Assembly: GCA_035538335.1 (NCBI GenBank) | Contig: DATLKN010000018.1 | Location: 1 to 64,000, forward strand | DNA from: AP-15 sp035538335 | GTDB taxonomy: Bacteria; Pseudomonadota; Alphaproteobacteria; ATCC43930; CGMCC-115725 | DNA length: 64,000 nucleotides | Direction: 5' to 3' | Part shown: positions 49,074-56,854 of the stretch, in pieces | How positions within the stretch are numbered: position 1 is the stretch's first letter | Layout of the letters: each line of letters starts with the position of its first letter | Notes under the pieces: generated by a model | Told to the model about the DNA's origin: nothing | What the model saw: only the letters and a program-made list of their open reading frames with translations | Database searches by the model: none | Program-made: the position numbers and the translations under genes

Positions 49074-49910
49074 TCAGAAAAACGCCAGGCTGCGGATCTC
49101 GATGCTCTCGCGCGGCCGGGCGCCGGGCGGGCTCGTCGGATCGTCGAAGGCGGTGTGGGCGGTCCAGCGCGCGCGCCCGTCGCGCGCCGACTCGTAGGTC
49201 TTGAAGATCAGCGCCTCGTCCGGCCGCATATGCGGGAACCAGTACCAGCGGTGCTTGGGGTCGTAGCTGATCGCGAAGGTCTGGCCGACGCGGTCGCGGT
49301 AATGCCGCTCGGTGACGACGAGGCTTGTCTGCGCGATCGTCTGCGCGTCGGCGATCGCCAGCGGCCAGCTCTCCACGGGGTGCCGGATCGGCCGCCATAC
49401 CTGGACGATCGCGAAGCGGCGCTGGAGCAGCGTCTCGGCCTCGTCGGGCAAGAGGTCGCGCACCCGCTGCGGCCCCGACCATTCGGTATAGTCGTTGTGG
49501 ACGCGGCGCACGACCTCGCGGATCTTCTTTTCTTCGCGCAGCCCGCCGTCGTCGGTGCGCAGCGTGTGGTCGAACACAAGCACCCGCCGCGCCCCGCTCT
49601 CGGCCTTTATCAGCGCCTCCATCTCCGGGTAGTAGACGCGGCGCAGTTCGTCCTCGTCGAAGAAATCGACGACCCGGCTCGGGTGGCGCAGAAAACGAAA
49701 GCCGTTGCGCTCGAAGCTGAAGCGCTCGGCCTCGAGCCGGCCGTTATGGATCGGGACGCGCCGCGGATCGGGACGCCCGCCGCCGCTGCGCTGGTCCCTG
49801 CCGCCATAGTCGCCGACCAGCGTGATCGGCGTCGCACCGGTGTCGGCAAAATAGTCGAGCGTCGCCTCGATCGTTTCCGGAACGCTCTCGAGCTCGGCGA
49901 TCTCCGCCAT
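49074..49910 (-). CDS. CmcJ/NvfI-family oxidoreductase-like protein
   Basis: The product has 278 residues. The family features are VHNDYTEWSGPQRVRDLLP, FAIVQVWRPIRHPVESWPLA, HYRDRVGQTFAISYDPKHRW, YWFPHMRPDEALIFKTYES and RWTAHTAFDDPTSPPGARPR. They match the CmcJ/NvfI family seen in cephamycin and fungal meroterpenoid clusters and in many environmental bacteria. The start follows GAGAGG at the ATG 49910. The substrate is unknown. Confidence 0.85.
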   Translation of the reverse strand: MAEIAELESVPETIEATLDYFADTGATPITLVGDYGGRDQRSGGGRPDPRRVPIHNGRLEAERFSFERNGFRFLRHPSRVVDFFDEDELRRVYYPEMEALIKAESGARRVLVFDHTLRTDDGGLREEKKIREVVRRVHNDYTEWSGPQRVRDLLPDEAETLLQRRFAIVQVWRPIRHPVESWPLAIADAQTIAQTSLVVTERHYRDRVGQTFAISYDPKHRWYWFPHMRPDEALIFKTYESARDGRARWTAHTAFDDPTSPPGARPRESIEIRSLAFF

Positions 49911-49995
49911 CTTGGGGCCTCTCGGCTGCTTTCTCCGCGGCGGATCATAAAACCGCCCGCCGCATGAGACAACGAGCCCGCGGCCCCGCGGGCGG

Positions 49996-50328
49996 TCAGG
50001 ACTGCGCGGTTTCCTCGGCGCCGGCCGGGCTGCCGAAGTGCAAGCGCCAGCGGGAGCCGTTTCGGCCCTCGACGATGCTGCCCGCCGGGCCGTCCGGCGT
50101 CGACTCGGACTCGGACTCGGGCTCGGCGGGCGCCGCGGCCTCGACGGCCGCCTCGGCGCGCAGATGCTTCGAGGCGAATTCGCCGGCGAGCCGCTCCATC
50201 GCATCGATCTCGGAGAGCTCGGCGTCGAGCGTCCGCAACTCCTCGGAATAGCGTTCCTCGATCTCGGTGCGGCGGCGGCTCGCGCTTTGCCGCGCGAGAC
50301 GAAGATCCTCAGATGTCAGGCTCCACAT
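49996..50328 (-). CDS. Hypothetical coiled-coil protein
   Basis: The product has 110 residues. A charged helix (LRLARQSASRRRTEIEERYS, EELRTLDAELSEIDAMERLA) is followed by an Ala/Glu/Ser-rich linker (with ESESEST) and a short C-terminal piece (NGSRWRLHFGSPAG). No family is recognised. It starts at ATG 50328. It may be a small cytosolic scaffold, but this is unknown. Confidence 0.55.
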   Translation of the reverse strand: MWSLTSEDLRLARQSASRRRTEIEERYSEELRTLDAELSEIDAMERLAGEFASKHLRAEAAVEAAAPAEPESESESTPDGPAGSIVEGRNGSRWRLHFGSPAGAEETAQS

Positions 50329-50516
50329 GACGGCAGACCCGCTTAATTGATGGCGCCGCCGATTAGCGCATAACGGGGTTGCCGAAAGATTAACGCCGGT
50401 CCGCGGCCGGAACCGCGGCCCGCCTTGCCGTTAAGGGTTCGTCAAGCAAGTTTCGCTAAAGCCCCTCCAGCGGGCGTCGCTGCGCTGGGTGGCGACGGCA
50501 AGGCGCGGAGAGCGGC

Positions 50517-50738
50517 ATGAGCGAAGCAAACGGTGCAACGACCGAAATCGACATGGTGGAAGCCAAAGAGGTGTGGAGCGAATATCGCCTGTCGGACGGC
50601 ACGACGCTGCGCGTGAAGCCGGTCATGATCGCGGTGTTTCGCGCCGACGGCCAGCAATCCCCGGATGGCGAGCCGGTCTACAACACGAAATCGACCCTGG
50701 TCATGGATGTGAGGGCCAACGGCTCCTCCGCGAAGTGA
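50517..50738 (+). CDS. Small beta-rich protein, first of a pair
   Basis: The product has 73 residues beginning MSEANGATTEIDMVEAKEVW. The core SEYRLSDGTTLRVKPVMIAV and EPVYNTKSTLVMDVRAN looks like a small beta-barrel. It lies 10 bases before the next gene on the same strand. I do not recognise the family, although similar short proteins are common in alphaproteobacteria. The upstream 188 bases hold nothing recognisable. Confidence 0.65.
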   Translation: MSEANGATTEIDMVEAKEVWSEYRLSDGTTLRVKPVMIAVFRADGQQSPDGEPVYNTKSTLVMDVRANGSSAK

Positions 50739-50748
50739 GCCGCGGCCG

Positions 50749-51405
50749 ATGCAGACCGGTCGAATCATCCGATCGTCGAGCTGGGCGCCGGTCGTCGCCG
50801 CCTCCTCGACGGTGAAGCTGGCGGCGAACGCAGCGATCTCACTCGCCTCGACCGCGGACGCACGCGTCGAGGCGGCCCGGATCCCGCCGACCTTGACCCT
50901 GACGAGCGGCGCTGCCTCGGTGCGGCTCGCGAGCAACCGCGCGCGCCCGCCGCAATGGGCGAGCGCCAGGGCTCGGGCCGCTGCGGCGCCGGCCGCAGTC
51001 CGGGAACCGAAACCGAAAGAGGAGCAGCAAGCCGATCCGACCGCCGATGACGAGGATCCCGCGGCCGCGGTGGCCGAAGCGCCGGCGGAAGCCGAGCCCA
51101 CCCCGCGCGGGCCCGACGAGGTCCGTCTCGAAATCGACGCGCTGCAATATTACGAGCTGCTGAAGCCGATCCCGGTCGTCATCAGGACATTGGGCGAGCG
51201 GACCTTCGAGGCCGAGGTGCCGGAACTAAACATCTCGACCACCGGCTCCAGCCTCACCGGCGCCTTTCTGTCGATGAAGGAGCAGATCATCACGATCTTC
51301 GACCGCTACCGCGGCAAGAAGGTCCTCAATCCGGAGCAGCAGCGCCAGCTCGCCGCCTTCGAGCAATATGTCGGCGGCCCCCGCCGCAACTGGTACGCGC
51401 GATAA
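50749..51405 (+). CDS. Hypothetical protein with HicB-like C-terminal domain
   Basis: The product has 218 residues. The first ~100 are Ala/Ser/Arg-rich and probably disordered, followed by an acidic Pro-rich linker (KPKEEQQADPTADDEDP). The last ~90 (LEIDALQYYELLKPIPVVIR, FEAEVPELNISTTGSSLTGA) have the strand-helix layout and vPxLnisttGxs feature of HicB-type partially degraded RNase H folds. With the 73-residue gene it may form a small two-gene module. No toxin motif is evident. Confidence 0.6.
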   Translation: MQTGRIIRSSSWAPVVAASSTVKLAANAAISLASTADARVEAARIPPTLTLTSGAASVRLASNRARPPQWASARARAAAAPAAVREPKPKEEQQADPTADDEDPAAAVAEAPAEAEPTPRGPDEVRLEIDALQYYELLKPIPVVIRTLGERTFEAEVPELNISTTGSSLTGAFLSMKEQIITIFDRYRGKKVLNPEQQRQLAAFEQYVGGPRRNWYAR

Positions 51406-51484
51406 GCGGCGAGCAGCCGATCACGCCGGCGGCCGCACTGAGGTCAGCGGTAAGTACCGGGCCTGCGACAGGCTCGGCCACCGC

Positions 51485-51826
51485 TCACGCCGCGCGCAGG
51501 ACGAAATCCACATGAAATTCGTCGTAGGGGAACGTGACCCGCCCGTCATTTGTACGTTCGAGGATGCCCGCCTTGAGCAGCGCCTGAACGTCGCCATGGA
51601 CCGGTTTGACATCGCGTCCGGTCCGGCGAGCAATTTCTCGGATTGCAATGGGGCCGGCTCCCGTCAGGGCGCGTAAGATCTCCCAGCGTTTGGGCGTAAT
51701 GATCTTCCACAAGAGCTCAGGGCTGGGGAAACTGATAAAGACGCCCTGCGCTTCACCCTCGAAAGCCTGGCGCATCCGTGCCGTGGTTTGTTCCGTCGAG
51801 GAAACGCCGATCGTAACGGTTGTCAT
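51485..51826 (-). CDS. HVO_A0114/TumA-like winged-helix protein
   Basis: The product has 113 residues. TTVTIGVSSTEQTTARMRQA and FEGEAQGVFISFPSPELLWK lead into a wHTH (KRWEILRALTGAGPIAIREI, GRDVKPVHGDVQALLKAGIL) and the close FPYDEFHVDFVLR. This is the DNA-binding antitoxin type encoded after TumE (DUF6516) toxins. Its ATG overlaps the stop of a short toxin remnant as ATGA. With the toxin broken, it is an orphan antitoxin. Confidence 0.8.
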   Translation of the reverse strand: MTTVTIGVSSTEQTTARMRQAFEGEAQGVFISFPSPELLWKIITPKRWEILRALTGAGPIAIREIARRTGRDVKPVHGDVQALLKAGILERTNDGRVTFPYDEFHVDFVLRAA

Positions 51827-51933
51827 GCGGGTCTCCGCGCGTCGATTTCGTTCCAAAAGTCCGCTATCAGCCGTGCCAGGCTGGTAAACACCTAGGGGAC
51901 CTCGTCATCGCCCGCATGTTTGTGGTCGAGTCG
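51823..51933 (-). pseudogene. Remnant of a TumE-type toxin gene
   Basis: Upstream of the antitoxin the frame reads RLDHKHAGDDEVP, then TAG (51892-51894), then VFTSLARLIADFWNEIDA and stop. This is like the C-terminal third of DUF6516/TumE toxins (a His-rich KH..GDEV stretch then a helix). A stop (51934-51936) closes it further upstream and no start or N-terminal part remains. It is a decayed toxin beside an intact antitoxin. Confidence 0.6.
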
Positions 51934-51983
51934 TCAATCTCGCGTGGCCGCACTCAAGCAGTTGGCAGAGGAGCGTGGCGCCG

Positions 51984-53669
51984 CTACGGCAGGCTGTCGC
52001 TGCGCGTGTAGCGGCGCCAGGCGCTCATCTGCACCGCCGAGGTCCGGCAATGGACGACGACCGGCTTTGTCCTGACGGCGAAGGCGCGCGCGATCGTCGG
52101 GGCGATCTCGGCTTCGCTCGCGATCGTCAGCCCCTCGGCCCCGAAAGAGTGCGCCCAGGCCGCGAAATCGGGGTTGGTGAGGCGCGTGCCGGCCATGAAC
52201 GGCCGCTCCGGATAGCGCACATAGGAATGCATGCCGATCGTGCCGTACATGCCGTTGTCGGAGATGATGGCGATCGGCGCGGCGCCGTATTGCACGGCTG
52301 TCGCGATCTCGTTGCCGGTCATCAGCGCGCCGCCGTCGCCGAGAAAGGCGACAACCTGCGTTCCCGGCCGGCGCAACGCCGCGGCGACCGCCATCGGCAT
52401 GCCGGAGCCCATCGCGCCGACGACCGACGCCAGGAACACTTGCCCCTGGCGAAAGCCGATATAGCGGTGCACGAAGCTCGCGAAATTGCCGGCGTCGGTG
52501 GTGACGGTCGCGTCGGGCGCCAGATGCTTGTCCACCTCGCAGACGATGGCGGCGAAATTGACGCCGTCCGCGGTCGCCTCCCATTCCTTGGCGAGCAGCT
52601 TTTGGTGGATCGCGTTGAGCCCTTGCACCCATGGGCGGCGTTTTTCGGCGCCCTCGGGCGCGCCCTTCTGCAACAGCGCCCGCAATACTTCGCCCGGGCT
52701 GCACGGCATGCCGAGAGCGGGGCGCCAGACGCGGCCGACCTCGCCCGGGTCGGGCCAGATATGGACGAGCGGCAATTGCGGCTGCGGCGCTTTCGGGAAG
52801 CTGTAGGACTGGCTGACCGAGTCGGTCAGCCGCTCGCCCAACGCCACCATCAGATCGGCCCGCTTCATCTCCTGCAAGAGCGGCGGCGGCACGCGGATTC
52901 CCATATAGCCGCCGTAATTCGGATGCGTCGCGTCGAAGAGCTGCGGCCGGCGATGCGTCGGGCTGATCGGCAGCACCCAATCCTCGGCGAGACGGTTGAG
53001 ATCGGCGAAGACGGCGTTGTCGCGCACCGCTTCGGCGAGCAGCGCCGCGCCGACGAGGATGAGCGGCCGCTCGGCCTGCGCCAGCATCAGGGCAAGCCGG
53101 TCGAGATCTTCCGTGCGCGGGCCGGCGGCGACGAAGGGGCGCGGCGGGTCGAGCTCGGCCGCGGTCTCGGCGTCGAAGATGTCTTCCGGCAGGATCACCG
53201 CGACGGGCCCCGGCGTGCCGCTCTCGGCAAGGTGGAAGGCGCGCGCCAGGGCTTCCGAGGCCTGCACCGGCTCGTTGACTTCGATGACGCTCTTCGTCAC
53301 GTCGGCCAGCAGCCGCGAATAATTCTGCTCTTGAAGCGCGAGGCGGCCGAAATCGGCGCGCTCGACCTGGCCGACCAGCATGACGAGGGGGGTGGCGTCG
53401 TGATAGGCGGAATGCAGCGCCACCATCGCGTTCGAAAGGCCGGGGCCGCGCGACACCATCGCGACGCCGGCACGCGCCCGCAACCTGCCGTCCGCGGCCG
53501 CCATGAAGCCGGCGCCGCCCTCGTGCCGGCAGACGATGATGCGCATCGAGTTGCGCTCGATCAGCGCGCTCGTCAGCCCGATATAGCTCTCGCCCGGCAC
53601 GCAGAACACCTGGTCCACGTCGTGCGCTTCGAGACTTTCCGCCAACAGGCGGGCGACGGTTCGGGTCAT
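51984..53669 (-). CDS. Thiamine pyrophosphate-dependent acetolactate synthase-like enzyme
   Basis: The product has 561 residues with the three-domain layout. The PYR domain has the TPP-activating Glu (VCRHEGGAGFMAAADGRLRA). A central domain follows, then the PP domain with the thiamine-diphosphate motif from GDGGALMTGN to IAIISDNGMYGTI. It resembles the ilvB/oxalyl-CoA decarboxylase/benzoylformate-type superfamily. No small regulatory subunit gene adjoins, so it may be a catabolic carboligase or decarboxylase. The substrate is undetermined. Confidence 0.85.
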   Translation of the reverse strand: MTRTVARLLAESLEAHDVDQVFCVPGESYIGLTSALIERNSMRIIVCRHEGGAGFMAAADGRLRARAGVAMVSRGPGLSNAMVALHSAYHDATPLVMLVGQVERADFGRLALQEQNYSRLLADVTKSVIEVNEPVQASEALARAFHLAESGTPGPVAVILPEDIFDAETAAELDPPRPFVAAGPRTEDLDRLALMLAQAERPLILVGAALLAEAVRDNAVFADLNRLAEDWVLPISPTHRRPQLFDATHPNYGGYMGIRVPPPLLQEMKRADLMVALGERLTDSVSQSYSFPKAPQPQLPLVHIWPDPGEVGRVWRPALGMPCSPGEVLRALLQKGAPEGAEKRRPWVQGLNAIHQKLLAKEWEATADGVNFAAIVCEVDKHLAPDATVTTDAGNFASFVHRYIGFRQGQVFLASVVGAMGSGMPMAVAAALRRPGTQVVAFLGDGGALMTGNEIATAVQYGAAPIAIISDNGMYGTIGMHSYVRYPERPFMAGTRLTNPDFAAWAHSFGAEGLTIASEAEIAPTIARAFAVRTKPVVVHCRTSAVQMSAWRRYTRSDSLP

Positions 53670-53682
53670 TCCTTCGGTCTCC

Positions 53683-54168
53683 TCATTTCGGCTGGTCGGC
53701 CACCTTGTCGAGGCCGGCCTTGGCGCAGACCTCGTCCTTGTCGCCGCCGGGCGAGCCGGAAACGCCGACCGCGCCGATGACCTCGTCGCCCACTTTGATC
53801 GGCAACGCGCCCTGCGCCGCGATGACGCCCGAGAGATGGACGAGGCCGATCGTCGGGTTCGCTTTGACGCGCGCGGCGAACTCGCCCGAGGACACGCGGA
53901 AGGTGCGCGCGGTATAGGCCTTGCGCCTGCTGTTCTCGACCGTGTGCGGCGAGGCGTCGTCGCCGCGCAACAACACGATGACCTGCCCGTCGCGGCCGAG
54001 GACCGTCACCGAGACGCGGTTGCCCTGCGCCTTGCAGGTGGCGGCGGCGGTCGTCGCGATCGTGAGCGCGGTCGCGAGCGAGAGATCCTTGTGTTCGAGG
54101 AGCTGCGCATTCGCCGGTGTCGCGAACGCAACCGCCAGCGCGGCTCCGGCAAGGCGATAGAACGACAC
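53683..54168 (-). CDS. Exported GlcG/HbpS-family protein
   Basis: The product has 161 residues starting at GTG 54168 (GGAGGAATTGCC just upstream decides this start). A signal peptide ends near ANAQ. The mature part AALTIATTAAATCKAQGNRV-like helix, VTVLGRDGQVIVLLRGDDA, HTVENSRRKAYTARTF and GVIAAQGALPIKVGDEVIGA is the HbpS/GlcG fold, implicated in heme or cobalamin binding. It lies 13 bases upstream of the TPP enzyme gene on the same strand, so the two are probably one operon. Its ligand is unknown. Confidence 0.82.
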   Translation of the reverse strand: MSFYRLAGAALAVAFATPANAQLLEHKDLSLATALTIATTAAATCKAQGNRVSVTVLGRDGQVIVLLRGDDASPHTVENSRRKAYTARTFRVSSGEFAARVKANPTIGLVHLSGVIAAQGALPIKVGDEVIGAVGVSGSPGGDKDEVCAKAGLDKVADQPK

Positions 54169-54232
54169 GGCAATTCCTCCTTCTCTGCTCCGGGTTATAG
54201 TCTTGTGGCCTAACGAGCCTGGGAGTACGAGC

Positions 54233-54709
54233 CTACTTTGTCGGCGCCGCAAGGCCCGCAGCTTTGAACAGGGTCTTCAAATCTTGATCTCCGTCCATCA
54301 GGTGCCCGAAAGTGCTCGTGCCCTCTCGGACGTGCGGATCGGTCATCAATTCTCTGCCAGCAATTGCACTGAGCACCTGAATACTTGTACCGAGCGATGC
54401 CGTTCCCTCATACTTAAGTGCGTCTATCGCCTCCTTTCGGCAATCTTTGACGAGAAGCCGTGACAGGAGCGCAGCCGCCCCCTCGTTATAGGTCTGCCGC
54501 TGTGATGGTGTTACGGAGGCGAGTGGTTTGACCGCCGGGTTCAACGACACGGCGGCAAATAACCATTGTATCAGCAATACTTTGTCGTTCTCGGTCGAGG
54601 ATTTCACAAGGCATTTTGCGAGGTCATCGGTATAAACGCCGGCGAGCGCCGACCGTGCAAACAAGGCCACGAAAAGGACGAGTGTCAGGGTCACGAAGGT
54701 TCGCAGCAC
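54233..54709 (-). CDS. Secreted hypothetical protein
   Basis: The product has 158 residues from GTG 54709; AGGAGG seven bases upstream decides the start. A signal peptide (TFVTLTLVLFVALFARSALA) precedes a helical mature domain with two cysteines (DDLAKCLVKSST, LLVKDCRKEAIDAL) that could pair in the periplasm. No family is recognised. It lies 64 bases upstream of the HbpS-like gene on the same strand. Codon use is slightly more AT-rich than its neighbours. Confidence 0.7.
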   Translation of the reverse strand: MLRTFVTLTLVLFVALFARSALAGVYTDDLAKCLVKSSTENDKVLLIQWLFAAVSLNPAVKPLASVTPSQRQTYNEGAAALLSRLLVKDCRKEAIDALKYEGTASLGTSIQVLSAIAGRELMTDPHVREGTSTFGHLMDGDQDLKTLFKAAGLAAPTK

Positions 54710-54825
54710 GAGGGATCCTCCTAAAATGCGCTCGTGAGCGCGGTGGAATGGGCGTTCCTGAAAGTACTGCAAGGTAAAGATCGGCGCATTAAGATACGGA
54801 TTGCGGCCACGCCGAGGAGGATCGT

Positions 54826-56448
54826 ATGACTATCGAACGACAAGAAATAAAGGCCGATTTCGTCGTGGTGGGCGCCGGTTCGGCGGGCTGCGCGCTCGCC
54901 GCGCGGCTCAGCGAAGACCCGGGGACGCGGGTTCTGCTGATCGAGGCCGGCGGCGAGGACACCAACCGCTGGATCCACATCCCGCTCGGCTTCGGCAAGA
55001 CCTTCGCCGACCCTGCCGTCAACTGGTGCTACGAGACCGAGCCCGACGAAGGCGCCGCCGGCCGCCGCGTCTTCTGGCCGCGCGGCAAGGTATTGGGCGG
55101 CTCCTCCTCGATCAACGGCATGGTCTATATCCGCGGCCAGGCCGAGGATTTCGACCATTGGCGCCAGCTCGGCAATGCCGGCTGGTCGTTCGAGGACGTG
55201 CTCCCCTATTTCCGCCGCTCGGAGCACCAGACGCGGGGGCCCGACGCCTGGCACGGCGCCGGCGGGCCGCTTTGCGTTTCCGACGTTCCCGACCGCCATC
55301 CGATCTGCGAGGCCTTCATCGAGGCCGCGATGTCGCTCGGCCTGCCGCGCAACGACGATTTCAACGGCGCGAGCCAGGAGGGGGTCGGCTGGCACCAGAC
55401 GACGACGCGCGACGGGCGGCGCTGCTCGACCGCGGTCGGCTATCTGCGCCCGGCGATGACGCGGCCGAACCTCAAAGTCCTGACCCATGCGCTGACCGAA
55501 AAGATCCTGTTCGAGGGCCGCCGCGCGGTCGGCATCGCCTTCCGCCACGCCGGCGAGAGCGCCGTCGCGCGGGCGCGGCGCGAGGTGATCCTCAGCGCCG
55601 GCGCGATCGGCTCGCCGCAGATCCTGATGCTGTCCGGCATTGGGCCGCAGGCGCATTTGCAGAGCCTCGGCATCGAGGCCGTGCACGCGCTGCCGGGCGT
55701 CGGGCAGAGCCTGCAGGATCATTATTCGGCGCCGATCAAGCTGAAATGCCGGGAGCGCATCACCGTCAACGACGTGATGCAGAGCAATTTGAAGAAGGTC
55801 GAGGCGGGGCTGCGCTATTACCTCTTCCGCAACGGTCCGCTGGCGATGGGCACCTCGCCCGCCGCGCTCTTCGCGAAGACGCGGCCGGAGCTCGCCTCGC
55901 CCGACGTCAAATGCTCGGTCTCGCCCTTCAGCGCCGAGCGGCCGCAGGACGGGCTGCATCCCTTCTCCGGGTTCACGCTGATCGCCTATCAGCTGCGCCC
56001 GGACAGCCGCGGCGAGATCAAGTTGAAGACGCCGCGCCCCGAGGATGCGCCGGCCGTCCACCCGAACTATCTGACGGCGCAGACCGACCAGCAGACGATC
56101 GTCGCCGGTCTCGAGCTCTGCCGCCGCATCCTGGCGCAGCCGCAGATGGCGCGCTTCATCTCCGAAGAGTTCCAGCCTGGCCCGGCAGTCGCGAGCGAGG
56201 CGGAACTTCTCGCCTATGCGCGGGCGCGCGGCGGCACGGTCTTTCATCCGACCAGCACCTGCAAGATGGGCGCCGACGCGATGGCGGTCGTCGATGCCGA
56301 ATTGAGGGTGCGCGGCATTACGGGCTTGCGCGTCGCCGACGCCTCGATCATGCCGACCGTCGTCTCCGGCAACACCAACGCGGCGACGATCATGATCGGC
56401 GAGAAGGCCGCCGATCTCGTGCGCGCGGAAATGCGGCTTGCCGCCTGA
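54826..56448 (+). CDS. GMC-family FAD-dependent oxidoreductase
   Basis: The product has 540 residues. The N-terminal dinucleotide fold VVVGAGSAGCALAARLSEDP is followed by the GMC signature region GKVLGGSSSINGMVYIRG and signature 2 SAGAIGSPQILMLSGIGP. The C-terminal active-site His/Asn pair appears in FHPTSTCKMGADAM and VSGNTNAATIMIGEKAADL. It oxidises alcohols (choline dehydrogenase/alcohol oxidase-like); the substrate is not determined. GGAGGATCGT precedes the ATG. Confidence 0.93.
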   Translation: MTIERQEIKADFVVVGAGSAGCALAARLSEDPGTRVLLIEAGGEDTNRWIHIPLGFGKTFADPAVNWCYETEPDEGAAGRRVFWPRGKVLGGSSSINGMVYIRGQAEDFDHWRQLGNAGWSFEDVLPYFRRSEHQTRGPDAWHGAGGPLCVSDVPDRHPICEAFIEAAMSLGLPRNDDFNGASQEGVGWHQTTTRDGRRCSTAVGYLRPAMTRPNLKVLTHALTEKILFEGRRAVGIAFRHAGESAVARARREVILSAGAIGSPQILMLSGIGPQAHLQSLGIEAVHALPGVGQSLQDHYSAPIKLKCRERITVNDVMQSNLKKVEAGLRYYLFRNGPLAMGTSPAALFAKTRPELASPDVKCSVSPFSAERPQDGLHPFSGFTLIAYQLRPDSRGEIKLKTPRPEDAPAVHPNYLTAQTDQQTIVAGLELCRRILAQPQMARFISEEFQPGPAVASEAELLAYARARGGTVFHPTSTCKMGADAMAVVDAELRVRGITGLRVADASIMPTVVSGNTNAATIMIGEKAADLVRAEMRLAA

Positions 56449-56482
56449 GCGCTTCAACTCCCAAGCTGCTATGCCGCCTTTG

Positions 56483-56593
56483 CGTGCTTCGAGACGGCCG
56501 CTCTGCGGCCTCCTCAGCATGAGGAAGCAATTCGAGCGGCATCAAGAAAGCCCCTCATCCTGAGCCGGCGCGAAGCGCCGCGTCGAAGGACGC
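56483..56593. repeat. Family 3 repeat pair (CTTCGAGACG...)
   Basis: GTGCTTCGAGACGGCCGCTC with CCTCCTCAGCATGAGG, then CCTCATCCTGAG with CGCGTCGAAGGACGC, inverted. It lies between the GMC gene and the amidase operon and is related to the cluster at 10689-10995. Confidence 0.85.
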
Positions 56594-56656
56594 AATTACA
56601 TCGATCCGGTCCGCTCGTCTGTTATGATCGGCTGCAGCGATAGGGAGGGACCGCCG

Positions 56657-56854
56657 ATGCCGCCCGAAATCTCCGACGAGACGCTCGCCTTCATCCTCGC
56701 CCGCGCCGGCCTCGAGCCGACCGAGGCGCAAAAGGCGGAATTGAAAAAGGTCTATCCCCACTTCGCCCAGATGGTCGAGCGGGTGCGCCGGCCGCGCGGC
56801 ATCATGGCCGAGCCGGCGCACACTTACGGCTTCGCGGAGCGCGATCTGCGATGA
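56657..56854 (+). CDS. AtzG/GatC-like small amidase subunit (DUF4089-like)
   Basis: The product has 65 residues. EISDETLAFILARAGLEPTE, KAELKKVYPHFAQMVERVRR and the C-terminal EPAHTYGF form a GatC-like helical pair and tail. Its stop overlaps the amidase ATG as ATGA. In the AtzE amidase system a comparable tiny partner, AtzG, is needed to stabilise the large subunit. AGGGAGGG lies upstream of the ATG. The assignment is by size, context and pattern. Confidence 0.65.
   Translation: MPPEISDETLAFILARAGLEPTEAQKAELKKVYPHFAQMVERVRRPRGIMAEPAHTYGFAERDLR

Noticed and set aside
51440..51484. Possible fourth palindrome family (GGGCCTGCGACAGGCTCGGCC)
   Set aside because: Only one partial arm was found, too short and unpaired to call.
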